Notes under the pieces: generated by a model | What the model saw: the letters and a program-made list of their open reading frames with translations, nothing else | What the model was told of the DNA's origin: nothing | Databases searched by the model: none | Position numbers and translations under genes: made by a program | From: Pseudoxanthomonas suwonensis | GTDB taxonomy: Bacteria > Pseudomonadota > Gammaproteobacteria > Xanthomonadales > Xanthomonadaceae | Length of the DNA: 59,664 nucleotides | Direction of reading: 5' to 3' | Assembly (NCBI GenBank): GCA_003240695.1 | Contig: QFNC01000015.1 | Span: 1-59,664 of the forward strand | In this document: positions 34,502-42,968 of the stretch, in pieces | Layout of the letters: every line of letters starts with the position of its first letter | Numbering within the stretch: the stretch's first letter is position 1

Positions 34502-35830
34502 TCAGTCCGGCGCTATGGCGGATTCCGGCATCGCCACCCTATCCGCTTCGCCTTTCGACACCACAGTGGCCAGCATCAGGTCGCCGGTCACGTTCAGGGT
34601 GGTGCGGCACATATCCAGGAAACGGTCCACGCCCAGGATCAGGCCGATGCCTTCCGGCGGCACGCCGACCATCGCGCAGATCAGCGCCACCACCGGCAGC
34701 GAACCGGCCGGGACGCCGGCGGTACCGATGCCACCGAGAATGCACACGAACATCACCGTGACCTGCTGCATCAAGGTGAGTTCCACGCCGAAGAACTGGG
34801 CCAGAAACAGCACTGTCACGCCTTCGAACAGGGCGGTGCCGTTCTGGTTGGCGGTGGCGCCCACGGTCAAGACGAATCGCGCCACGCGCGGAGGCAGATG
34901 CAATTCGGTGTCGGCCACCTGCAACGCCGTCGGCAGCGTGGCGTTGGACGAGGCGGTGGAAAATGCCATCAACATCGCTTCGCGCACGCCCTTGAAGAAC
35001 CGCAGCGGCGAGAATCCGGCCAGCCCTTTCAGCATCAGCGGATAGGTGACGAACAGGTGCAGTGCCAGCGCCAGCACCACCACGCCGACATAAGCGCCGA
35101 GTGTGCGCAGCAGATCCCAGCCGAACAGCGCGGCCAGATTGAACATGAAACAGAACACCGCATACGGCGCCAGGCGGATGACCAGGCCGATCAGCGTCAT
35201 CGACACCTGGAACAGGCCTTCGATGCCGCGCAGCAGGGTGGCGGTAGCCTCGCTGCGGGTCAGCACCAGACCGATGCCGAGAAACAAGGCGAAGAACATC
35301 ACTGCGAGAATGGTGTTGTCGGCCGCGGCGCGCACCACGTTGTCGGGCACGATGGACACCAGCATGTCCAAGCCCTTCGGCTGTTCGCTTGCGGTGCCGA
35401 CGATGGCGCTGGCGCGCTCGGAGCCTTGTTCCAGCATGGCCTTCGCTGCGGCCGGATCCACGCCGGCGCCGGGACGCAGCACATTCACCAAGACCAGGCC
35501 GATCAGCACCGCCACGCCCGAGGCGAGAATGGTGTAGCCGAGGGTTTTCCAGCCGACCCGGCCCAGTGCGCGGATGTCGCCCATTTCCGCCACGCCGATC
35601 ACCAGTGCCGAAAACAGCAGCGGAATGACCAGCATGAAAATCAGGCGCAGGAACAAGGTGCCGGCCGGTTGGGTGATCCAGGTGGTGAGCCACTGCACCC
35701 AGGCGGCTTGCGGGCCGCTGCCGTAATGCGCGATCAGGCCCAGCGCCAGGCCGGCAAGAAAGCCGATCAGCATTTTCCAGTGCAGCGGCAGAGGGTTGCG
35801 GGCAGGGACGGCAGCGGCGGTATCGGTCAT
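34502..35830 (-). CDS. Dicarboxylate/amino acid:cation symporter (DAACS family)
   Basis: A 442-residue inner-membrane transporter of the GltP/DctA fold that takes up C4-dicarboxylates or glutamate/aspartate with H+ or Na+. The family hairpins are visible: HP1 with STASSNATLPTAL, the helix TANQNGTALFEG (NMDGT-type motif), HP2 with GGIGTAGVPAGSLP, and the substrate motif GVDRFLDMCRTTLNVTGD. The helix-8 motif Arg of RTTLN is intact. The residue set does not decide between dicarboxylate and glutamate. It is 63 bases from batD upstream but is probably a separate unit. Confidence 0.92.
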   Translation of the reverse strand: MTDTAAAVPARNPLPLHWKMLIGFLAGLALGLIAHYGSGPQAAWVQWLTTWITQPAGTLFLRLIFMLVIPLLFSALVIGVAEMGDIRALGRVGWKTLGYTILASGVAVLIGLVLVNVLRPGAGVDPAAAKAMLEQGSERASAIVGTASEQPKGLDMLVSIVPDNVVRAAADNTILAVMFFALFLGIGLVLTRSEATATLLRGIEGLFQVSMTLIGLVIRLAPYAVFCFMFNLAALFGWDLLRTLGAYVGVVVLALALHLFVTYPLMLKGLAGFSPLRFFKGVREAMLMAFSTASSNATLPTALQVADTELHLPPRVARFVLTVGATANQNGTALFEGVTVLFLAQFFGVELTLMQQVTVMFVCILGGIGTAGVPAGSLPVVALICAMVGVPPEGIGLILGVDRFLDMCRTTLNVTGDLMLATVVSKGEADRVAMPESAIAPD

Positions 35831-35893
35831 GTGGGTTGCGGCAAGCGGTTTGCACCGCAGCTTAACAAACCGCTGCAGGCACCCTGGCCGCGA

Positions 35894-37576
35894 CTACTGG
35901 GGATACAGCGGCGGCAACTCGTTGCGCGTGGCCGTGGTCGCCGGCGCGCGCCAGTGCGGGCCGGCGGCGAAAGCGCCATGCAGTGCCTGCGCCGCCGCCG
36001 CGGCATCTCCCAGGCCCCAGCGCGCCTGCTGCAGCCGTGATACCGCATCGCGCTGGGCGGGATCCATCAGCTGTTCGCGCACGGCATCCAGATGCGGTGC
36101 CGGAACCGGCGACATGCGTTGCAGCAGCTGCTGCGCCTGGTGCAGGTCGCCCTGGTCCACGGCCGCGAGAAAGGTCTGCAAGGACACGCGTGCCGGGACA
36201 GGGGGCGCAGAGACGGTCGCAGGCGTTGTCGGCGCAACCACCGGGACACGTCGCCGCTGCAGCCCCCACCACAGCGTGGCCAGCCACAGCAGCAGCAAGG
36301 CCGCAGCCACCACGGCCCAGGGCTGGATGCGCCATGGCACCGCATCGCCTGAACCGGCCTCGGCGGGCGTGAGCAGCCCGAATCCGGAATCCGCTTCGGC
36401 ATCGGCACCACTGCCATCGGCCGCCGCAGTCACGGTCAGACGCAGCGGCGGCGCGCTGGCGGTGCGTGCCTGGCCGCTGCGTACATCCCACCAGGCGATG
36501 CGCGGGCCCTGCACCTGCAGCGTGCCGGCGCGTGCCGGGACGATGGAAAACCGCCGGGTGATGCGCACCTGCGGTCGTCCGGAGCGCACGCTTTCCTCCA
36601 CCTGCGGCGGATCGGGAAACACCTGCGCGCCATCGCCGGCCTGCAGTTCGAGCTGCGGCAATTGCGTGGCGGTGGCACCGTCGGCGGTCAGTTCCACCAC
36701 GACATTGGCCGCGGCGCCGGCCTGGGCCTGCTGTGGCATGTCCAGGTAGTTGATGGCCAGTTCATTCAGCGGCAACCACGGCTGCGGGGCATTGGCCGGT
36801 GGCGGCAGCACCTGAACCGTGCGTTCCGGTCCCGTTGCATCCAGTGCCCGGCGGCCGTCGCCGAACAGGTCGTCGAGAAAATTGCCCACGCCCTGCCCGC
36901 GGAACCGCGCGGCGGGAATGGCGAGTGCGCCGCTGCGCTCCGGAATCAGCAGATAGCGTCGTTCGACCACGTTGTAACGCGTGCCGCCGACCAGCGCGGT
37001 GTATTCCCGATCCTGGCCGATCTGCTGCATGGTGCCGCCATCCGGACCGGGTTGCTCCAGTTGCCCGGAAATCAGCTGGGTGGCGTAGTACAGCCGCACC
37101 ACGTGACTGACCGCCTGCTGCACGTAGGCACGGCTGGTATCGGTCTGCGCTTCGATGAAAACGGATTCGCCGGCACGTTGCGGTGCGGGTGTCACCGCCG
37201 TGTTGTCGGTGACCTGCAGCGCCAGCGGCGCGGTGCGTTCGCGTCCCACGCGCAGCGCGGGCAGGGTGTAGCGGCCGACCGCCTTCGGTTCCAGCGCCAC
37301 CGCGAACAGCACCTGCGTGCGGGTGACGCCGTTGACGGTCTGGAAGCGGCGCGAGCTGGTCTGTCCGCTCAGGCGGAAATCGCGCTGCAGCGGCGTGTAG
37401 TCCGGCGCCCGCACCGTGCCCTGATCGGTTTCGATGTTGAGAGTGACGCTTTGCCCCAGCGGCACGGCATCGCGGTCCAGCCAGGCCCGCACCGATGCGG
37501 TTGCCGGCATCGCCATGCCGATCCACAGCATGGCCAGCAAGAACATCCACCACGCACGGCGAAGCAGCGGCATCAC
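35894..37576 (-). CDS. batD: BatD-like membrane protein
   Basis: A 560-residue protein, last gene of the MoxR/Bat operon, with a start that overlaps batB by ATGA. It has a signal sequence (MFLLAMLWIGMAMPATA), a long periplasmic beta-rich part made of oxygen-tolerance-type (BatD) repeats (VRAWLDRDAVPLGQSVTL; ERRYLLIPERSGALAIP), a membrane helix near 425 (PWAVVAAALLLLWLATLWW), and a helical cytoplasmic tail. Bat proteins are associated with stress or aerotolerance and with envelope complexes activated by MoxR ATPases; the precise task is unknown. Confidence 0.88.
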   Translation of the reverse strand: MMPLLRRAWWMFLLAMLWIGMAMPATASVRAWLDRDAVPLGQSVTLNIETDQGTVRAPDYTPLQRDFRLSGQTSSRRFQTVNGVTRTQVLFAVALEPKAVGRYTLPALRVGRERTAPLALQVTDNTAVTPAPQRAGESVFIEAQTDTSRAYVQQAVSHVVRLYYATQLISGQLEQPGPDGGTMQQIGQDREYTALVGGTRYNVVERRYLLIPERSGALAIPAARFRGQGVGNFLDDLFGDGRRALDATGPERTVQVLPPPANAPQPWLPLNELAINYLDMPQQAQAGAAANVVVELTADGATATQLPQLELQAGDGAQVFPDPPQVEESVRSGRPQVRITRRFSIVPARAGTLQVQGPRIAWWDVRSGQARTASAPPLRLTVTAAADGSGADAEADSGFGLLTPAEAGSGDAVPWRIQPWAVVAAALLLLWLATLWWGLQRRRVPVVAPTTPATVSAPPVPARVSLQTFLAAVDQGDLHQAQQLLQRMSPVPAPHLDAVREQLMDPAQRDAVSRLQQARWGLGDAAAAAQALHGAFAAGPHWRAPATTATRNELPPLYPQ

Positions 37577-39339
37577 GGATCATCTCCGCGGGTCTGGCGA
37601 CGTTCGTGTTCCAGACGGAACTTGGCCCGCAGCAACGCTCCCGGATCGTCCGGCACGCGGCGCAACCAGGCTTCCGTGGCCAGCGCGCGCTCGCGTTCGG
37701 CCGGGGATTGCGCCTGCTGTGGTTGGCCGGCTTGCTGCTGGTCGGCCTGTCTGGCCTGTTGCTGCTGCAGTTCGCGCTGCATCGCCTCGCGCTGCGCGGC
37801 ATCGGCCTGCTGCTGGGCGGCGGGATCGGTCGCCTGCTGTTGCGATGGCGACGCGGTGTTGCCGCCCTGGTCGCCGGCATCGCCCTGCTGCGGTTTGGAT
37901 GGCTGCGATTGCGATGCAGGCGAGGGCGAGGATTGCCCGGTCTGCGGCCCGGGGTCGCCGCCCTGCGGATTCTGCTGCTGGTTGCCGCCGGCATTGCGGT
38001 TGTCGCGCGATGGATTCCGGTTCTGCTGTTGGTTCTGGCCCTTCGGCGGCGGTTGCTGGCGCAGGCGCTGTAGGACCGTCTTGCGGTTGGCTTCGGCATC
38101 CGCCATGCCCGGCTGCATGCGCAGCGCCTGGTCATAGGCCTCGACGGCCTGCCGGTACTGGCCCTGCTTGGCCAGGGCATTGCCGCGGTTGTAGGCGCCA
38201 TCGGCACCGGGCACATCGGCGTAGGCCCGTGCGGCCGCTGCGAAGTCACCCTTGCGGTAGGCCTCGTCGCCGCGACGGGCACTGGCCTGTGCCTGCTGGT
38301 CGGCGCGCCGCCACCAGCCGCCTTCGGCTGCTTGCGCCGGTTGCGAGATCGGCAGCGCGGCCATCGCCAGCACCAGGACCAGCGCCGGACCGCGCCGGAA
38401 TACCGGCAACGACAGCAGCAGCAACGGCAGCAGCAGCCAGTAACCCTGGTCGACGCGAATGCGGCGTTTTTCGCCCTGCCCTGCGGCATCGTCGCTGCTG
38501 GCGGGCGTCAACACGCCCAGCGATGCCAGGGCATTGGCGGATGCTGCCGTTGCGTAACGGCCGCGCCCGGCGTTGGCCACGGACCGCAGCGATGCGGCAT
38601 CCAGTCGGGAGTGATGGATGCCGCCGGCGGCATCGCGGTACACGCTGCCGGCGGCGGTTCCCAGCCCCAGCACGGACACGCGAAAGCCGGCTTCGGCCGC
38701 CGCTTCCGCGGCGCGCTGCGCATCGCGATCGGCGGCGTGCGCCAGCAGCAGGATGTCGCCTTGTGCATACCCGGCCTGCCGCAGCAGGCGCTGCGCCCAG
38801 ACGATGCCGCGCGCGGCATTGCGCCCATCGGCCGGCATGATGTCGGGCACCAGCGCATCCAGGAACACGGCCACGTTGGCCGGGTCGTCGGTGAGTGGCG
38901 ATACGGTATGGGCATCGTCGCTGTACACCACCAGACCCACCTGCCCGCCGGCACGCTGCTTCAATACCTGACCCACCAGTGCGCGCGCCTGCAACAGGCG
39001 CGACGGCGGCAGATCGGTGGCCTGCATCGCATCCGACAGTTCCAGTACGATCACCAGCGGCGCCTTGGTCTGCCACAGCGGCTGCGGCTGGCTGCGCCAG
39101 CTGGGACCGGCAAGGGCCAGCATCGCCAAGGCCCATCCGGCCATCGCCAGCCACAGGCCCCACTGGCTGCGCATCGACGCGCCTTCCAGCAGGTGCGGCA
39201 GCAGGTGTGCATCGACAGTCTCGCGCCACACGTTGCGTTGTCGCGCGCGATGTCGCCACCAGACGGCCAGCAGCGGCAACAGCAGCAGACCGGTCAGCCA
39301 CCAGGGACGCAGGAATGTCGGAATCAGGCCGTCGCTCAT
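37573..39339 (-). CDS. batB: BatB/BatC-type VWA-TPR membrane protein, degenerate MIDAS
   Basis: A 588-residue fusion of a BatB-like VWA domain and a BatC-like TPR domain. Two N-terminal helices (LTGLLLLPLLAVWW; LWLAMAGWALAMLALAG) lead to a VWA domain. The expected metal site D-x-S-x-S reads E100-L-S-D-A104, so two of its residues are changed, while BatA next door has the intact site. Another helix pair near 305-340 is followed by TPRs (about 350-420; GAYNRGNALAKQGQYRQAVE) and a very Gln/Pro-rich region (430-560). It overlaps batA and batD with ATGA junctions. Confidence 0.88.
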   Translation of the reverse strand: MSDGLIPTFLRPWWLTGLLLLPLLAVWWRHRARQRNVWRETVDAHLLPHLLEGASMRSQWGLWLAMAGWALAMLALAGPSWRSQPQPLWQTKAPLVIVLELSDAMQATDLPPSRLLQARALVGQVLKQRAGGQVGLVVYSDDAHTVSPLTDDPANVAVFLDALVPDIMPADGRNAARGIVWAQRLLRQAGYAQGDILLLAHAADRDAQRAAEAAAEAGFRVSVLGLGTAAGSVYRDAAGGIHHSRLDAASLRSVANAGRGRYATAASANALASLGVLTPASSDDAAGQGEKRRIRVDQGYWLLLPLLLLSLPVFRRGPALVLVLAMAALPISQPAQAAEGGWWRRADQQAQASARRGDEAYRKGDFAAAARAYADVPGADGAYNRGNALAKQGQYRQAVEAYDQALRMQPGMADAEANRKTVLQRLRQQPPPKGQNQQQNRNPSRDNRNAGGNQQQNPQGGDPGPQTGQSSPSPASQSQPSKPQQGDAGDQGGNTASPSQQQATDPAAQQQADAAQREAMQRELQQQQARQADQQQAGQPQQAQSPAERERALATEAWLRRVPDDPGALLRAKFRLEHERRQTRGDDP

Positions 39340-40355
39340 GCCGCTCTCCGCCAGGTCGTGAACAGCATGCCCAGCACGCCGCAGGCCAGTGCCAGAGCCA
39401 GCGGCCAGGCGTAGCGTTCCAGACGCGGTCGCACCGCCTCGCCGGGGCGCTGCACCGGTTCCAGACGGTCGATTTCGGCATAGATGCCGGCCAACTCGCG
39501 CGTGTCGCGGGCGCGGAACGCCTTGCCGCCGGTGGTGTCGGCGATCGCGCGCAGGCCGGCCTCGTCCATTTCCGGGGCCATGCCGGGCAGCTGGATCTGC
39601 ATGCCCATGAAGCTGACCGACTGCCCGTCGCCGCCGAAGGCGATGGTGTGGATGCGCACGCCGGCATCGCGGGCCAATTCGGCGGCCTTGGCGGGATCGA
39701 GCGCGCCGGCGGTGTTCACCCCGTCGGTCAGCAGGATCAGCACGCGCTGATCGTTCGGCTGCGCATGCAGGCGCTTCACGCCCAGGCCGATGGCATCGCC
39801 GATGGCGGTTTCGCGCCCGGCCAGCCCCACCAGCGTGTCGCCCAGCTGGCTGCGCACGGTGTCGTGGTCCAGGGTGAGCGGGGTGAGCACGTAGGCCTTC
39901 TGCCCGAACACGATCAGGCCCAGCCGGTCGCCGGTGCGGCGTTCGATGAAATCGGCCAGTACGGCTTTGGCGGCAGTGAGGCGATCCACGCTGCGGCCAC
40001 CCAGGCGCATGTCCTCCTCGCTCATCGATCCGGACAGGTCCACGGCCAGCATCACGTCGCGGCCTTCCTGCGGCGGCTGCACCGGATCACCCAGCACCTG
40101 CGGTCGTGCCGCAGCGATGCACAGCAACCCCCACGCCAACCAGTGGAACAGACTGGTCCCGTGCAGCGAGCGCAGGCTGCCGCGCGCCCCAGCGATGCTG
40201 GCCAACCGGTCCCCGAACGGCACCCGCAGCCCGGCGATGCGCGCCTTGCGCGCCGGCAGCAGCCAGCGCACCAGCAAGGGCACCGGCAAGGCCAGCAACA
40301 GCCATGGCCAGGCAAACCCGTCCAGCTGGATGGCGGTGGGCAGCCAATCGCGCAT
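39336..40355 (-). CDS. batA: BatA-type VWA membrane protein
   Basis: A 339-residue inner-membrane protein: two helices near the N-terminus (WPWLLLALPVPLLVRWLL; FHWLAWGLLCIAAA), a VWA domain with an intact metal site (VDLSGSMSEED: Asp106, Ser108, Ser110), a later Thr/Asp site in LLTDGVNTAG, and a C-terminal helix (PLALALACGVLGMLFTTW). Start codon ATG shares one base with the DUF4381 stop (TGATG). It pairs with BatB; MoxR probably remodels these VWA proteins. Metal binding should be possible here. Confidence 0.9.
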   Translation of the reverse strand: MRDWLPTAIQLDGFAWPWLLLALPVPLLVRWLLPARKARIAGLRVPFGDRLASIAGARGSLRSLHGTSLFHWLAWGLLCIAAARPQVLGDPVQPPQEGRDVMLAVDLSGSMSEEDMRLGGRSVDRLTAAKAVLADFIERRTGDRLGLIVFGQKAYVLTPLTLDHDTVRSQLGDTLVGLAGRETAIGDAIGLGVKRLHAQPNDQRVLILLTDGVNTAGALDPAKAAELARDAGVRIHTIAFGGDGQSVSFMGMQIQLPGMAPEMDEAGLRAIADTTGGKAFRARDTRELAGIYAEIDRLEPVQRPGEAVRPRLERYAWPLALALACGVLGMLFTTWRRAA

Positions 40356-40807
40356 CAGCCGCCCATCCAGGCGATGAAGCGTTGCCGGGCCAATGCCTCC
40401 ACCGCGGTGCTGTCCTGCTCGGACACTTCGGGACGGAACGCGCCATCCACCAGCAAGCGTCCCGGGCCCTGACTGAAATGCGGTTCCGGCAGGCCGCGAT
40501 CGAGAAACGCCAGCCAGTCGTCGCCTTCGAGCGTGTCGGCTTTGGCGTCGATCCGGCGCGAGGCGCGACGCAGCAGGTCCGACATCGCCGCGATGCGGGC
40601 CACGGGCGAGCCGGCCGCCTGCATGGCATCGTCGAACAGTGCAGCGACACGCCGTTTCCGCGTCAGCCGATGCCGTCGCCACAGCATCATTCCCGCGATC
40701 AGCAACACGATGACGGCCAGCAGCAGCCACCACCCGGGCGCCGGCGGCCAGAACGGCGCCGGCTGGGCCTGGTGGATGTCGCGAAGCACCAGCGAGTCGC
40801 CACTCAT
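40355..40807 (-). CDS. DUF4381 membrane protein
   Basis: A 150-residue protein with the short N-terminal DIHQAQPAPFWPPAPGWW, one helix (LLLAVIVLLIAGMMLW) and a cytoplasmic helical domain containing ALFDDAMQAAG, RIAAMSDLLRRASRRI and WLAFLDRG. This is the DUF4381 pattern, regularly found between DUF58 and BatA genes. Function is unknown; a scaffold for the MoxR/VWA complex is likely. Overlaps both neighbours by one to four bases. Confidence 0.88.
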   Translation of the reverse strand: MSGDSLVLRDIHQAQPAPFWPPAPGWWLLLAVIVLLIAGMMLWRRHRLTRKRRVAALFDDAMQAAGSPVARIAAMSDLLRRASRRIDAKADTLEGDDWLAFLDRGLPEPHFSQGPGRLLVDGAFRPEVSEQDSTAVEALARQRFIAWMGG

Positions 40808-41766
40808 GCGTGCAACCTGCGCGACTGGCTGGGCAGCCACGATTCGCTGGCCGCATCGGTGGACAGCGTTTGCACGCGCACCCCGTAACCGGACAATTGG
40901 GCGATGGCCGCCTGCACCGGCACCTTGAACGCGGCCTGCCACCGCTGCAGCTGCCCCTTGGCCGACAGGTCCAGCTGCACGCGTCGGGCCTGCGCACCGC
41001 CTTCGCCGCACACGAACGGCAACTGCGTGCGCGGCGGCGCTTGCTCCAGCGGATCGGTCAGCAGCAGCACGATCACTTCGCTGTGCAGCGCCAGCGCCGG
41101 CCAGCGGCGCGCCGGCACATCCGCAATGCTGGCGGCATCGGCCAGCACTACCAACCGCGAGCCGGGCCGCAGCAGGCGACGGGCGTGGTCCAGCGCCACG
41201 GCCAGTCCGGCATCGTCCGCAGGCGGCTGGCTGTACCAGCGCGCCAGCGCATCCAGCACCCGCAAGGCGCCCCGCGGACCGGAGGCCGGCGTCACCGGCG
41301 CTTCCCTGGCCGTGCCACGCAACGCGGCGATGCGGTCGCCATCGCGCACCGCAGCCCAGGCTGCCACCGCGCCGGCGCGGGCCGCCTGCACCGACTTGAA
41401 TCGCACCCGAGTACCGAAATACAGCTCGCGGCGGGTATCGGCCACGATCAGCGTGAGCCGCTCGCGTTCGGCCTGGAACAGCTTGGTATGGGCCTTGCCG
41501 CTGCGCGCGGTCAGGCGCCAGTCGATGTGGCGCGCATCGTCGCCGGCGGCATACTCGCGCGATTCGGCGTATTCCATGCCGCGTCCGCGCAATGGGGACA
41601 GTGCCTGACCGCTCAAGCCATGCCGCCCGCGTCGCGCCGTGCGTCGTCCGGACACTGCGCCGCGCAGCGCCACCAGTTCGGCCAGACTGGGACGGATGCC
41701 GTCCATCGCAGCTGCAGACGCCGTCGGCAGCGCGCTGGACACCGATTCGGGACGATGCCGGTTCAC
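40804..41766 (-). CDS. DUF58 protein
   Basis: A 320-residue cytoplasmic protein with the DUF58 signature GRGMEYAESREYAAGDDARHIDW followed by RSGKAHTKLFQAERE, then a VWA-like fold lacking a clear metal site (RLTLIVADTRRELYFG). DUF58 proteins accompany MoxR ATPases. The start (MNRHRPESV) lies 33 bases after the moxR stop; a later in-frame ATG (residue 21) is possible. It is the second gene of the operon. Confidence 0.9.
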   Translation of the reverse strand: MNRHRPESVSSALPTASAAAMDGIRPSLAELVALRGAVSGRRTARRGRHGLSGQALSPLRGRGMEYAESREYAAGDDARHIDWRLTARSGKAHTKLFQAERERLTLIVADTRRELYFGTRVRFKSVQAARAGAVAAWAAVRDGDRIAALRGTAREAPVTPASGPRGALRVLDALARWYSQPPADDAGLAVALDHARRLLRPGSRLVVLADAASIADVPARRWPALALHSEVIVLLLTDPLEQAPPRTQLPFVCGEGGAQARRVQLDLSAKGQLQRWQAAFKVPVQAAIAQLSGYGVRVQTLSTDAASESWLPSQSRRLHA

Positions 41767-41799
41767 AGCAGCTGATTCCCCATCGTCATGTGCAACGGA

Positions 41800-42816
41800 T
41801 CACGGCAGCGGCACGCAGCGCAGCAACGCCTGCACCAGCTGTTCGCCGTCCCAGCCTTCGGCGGTGGCCTCGTAACTGGGCAGCACGCGATGGCGCAGCA
41901 CGTCCGGAGCCACGGCGCGGACATCGTCGGGAGTCACGAAATCGCGCCCCGCCAGCCAGGCGCGGGCGCGGGCGCAGCGCTCCAGCGCGATTGAACCACG
42001 CGGACTGGCGCCCCAGGCGATGCGGCTGGCCAGTTCGGTGTCGTAGCGGGCCGCATCGCGCGAGGCCAGCACCAGTTCCACCAGATAGCGCTCCAGCGCC
42101 GGCGCCATGTGCAGCGCCAGCACCTGCTGCCGGGCGGCGAACACGTCGGTCTGCGGCATGCGTTCGACTGCCGGTGCGGTGCCCGACTGCAGCGAACTGC
42201 GTGCGCGTTCGCGGGCCAGACGCAGGATCTCGGTTTCCGCAGCCGCTTCCGGATAGCCGATGCGCACGTACATCAGGAAGCGGTCCAGTTGCGCTTCCGG
42301 CAGCGGGAAGGTGCCTTCCTGTTCGATCGGATTCTGGGTGGCCATCACCAGGAACAGTGCCGGCAGCGGATAGGTCTGCCGCCCCACCGTGACCTGGCGC
42401 TCGCCCATCGCTTCCAGCAGCGCCGACTGCACCTTGGCCGGAGCCCGGTTGATCTCGTCGGCCAGCAGGATCGGGTGGAAGATCGGGCCGGGCTGGAACT
42501 CGAAGCGGCCGTCCTGCGGGCGCCAGATCTCGGTACCGGTCAGGTCGGCCGGCAGCAGATCGGGGGTGAACTGCACCCGGGCGAAATCGGCATCCAGCCG
42601 CGAAGCCAGTTCGCGGATGGCAGTGGTCTTGGCCAGTCCGGGTGCACCTTCCACCAGCAGATGGCCATCGGCCAGCAGCGAGATCAGCAGCCGCTCGATC
42701 AGCGCCGATTGGCCCACGATCTGCGCGGACAGCGCATCGCGCAGCCGCACGAAGCGCGCATGCAGCGACAGAACCGGCGCCGGCGGCGGCAAGGACGGCG
42801 TGGTCATGGGGTCCAT
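41800..42816 (-). CDS. MoxR-family AAA+ ATPase
   Basis: A 338-residue AAA+ ATPase, first gene of the MoxR-DUF58-DUF4381-BatA-BatB-BatD operon. Walker A is GAPGLAKT (57-64), Walker B ILLADEINRAPAKVQ, sensor 1 MATQNPIEQEGTFPLPEAQL, and the arginine finger region DRFLMYV. The C-terminal lid has ASRIAWGASPRGSIAL. The start MDPMTTPS follows AGGAA at suitable distance. MoxR proteins act as chaperone-like remodelling factors on VWA partners, here BatA and BatB. Confidence 0.93.
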   Translation of the reverse strand: MDPMTTPSLPPPAPVLSLHARFVRLRDALSAQIVGQSALIERLLISLLADGHLLVEGAPGLAKTTAIRELASRLDADFARVQFTPDLLPADLTGTEIWRPQDGRFEFQPGPIFHPILLADEINRAPAKVQSALLEAMGERQVTVGRQTYPLPALFLVMATQNPIEQEGTFPLPEAQLDRFLMYVRIGYPEAAAETEILRLARERARSSLQSGTAPAVERMPQTDVFAARQQVLALHMAPALERYLVELVLASRDAARYDTELASRIAWGASPRGSIALERCARARAWLAGRDFVTPDDVRAVAPDVLRHRVLPSYEATAEGWDGEQLVQALLRCVPLP

Positions 42817-42921
42817 GCGGATTCCTGTGGAGGGACGGACGGGAAGCGTACGCGATTCGACCGTGACGGGCCGGGTCAAGTTCCCTTCCGGCACCCACGC
42901 TGCACGGCACCACAATGCAAA

Positions 42922-42945
42922 ACGGCGGACCCGAAGGCCCGCCGT
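42922..42945 (-). terminator. Terminator of the pil operon
   Basis: ACGGCGG (42922-42928) pairs with CCGCCGT (42939-42945), with extra internal pairing, and on the minus strand is followed by TTTTGC. It lies 24 bases after the pilQ stop and separates the pil operon from moxR. Confidence 0.75.
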
Positions 42946-42968
42946 CTGCAATCGCGCGTCGCGACTGT

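Noticed and set aside
34254..35045. A plus-strand frame with heptad repeats (SAAFRRN type).
   Set aside because: It runs antisense into the symporter gene and has no start signal; the heptads simply reflect a 21-base period.
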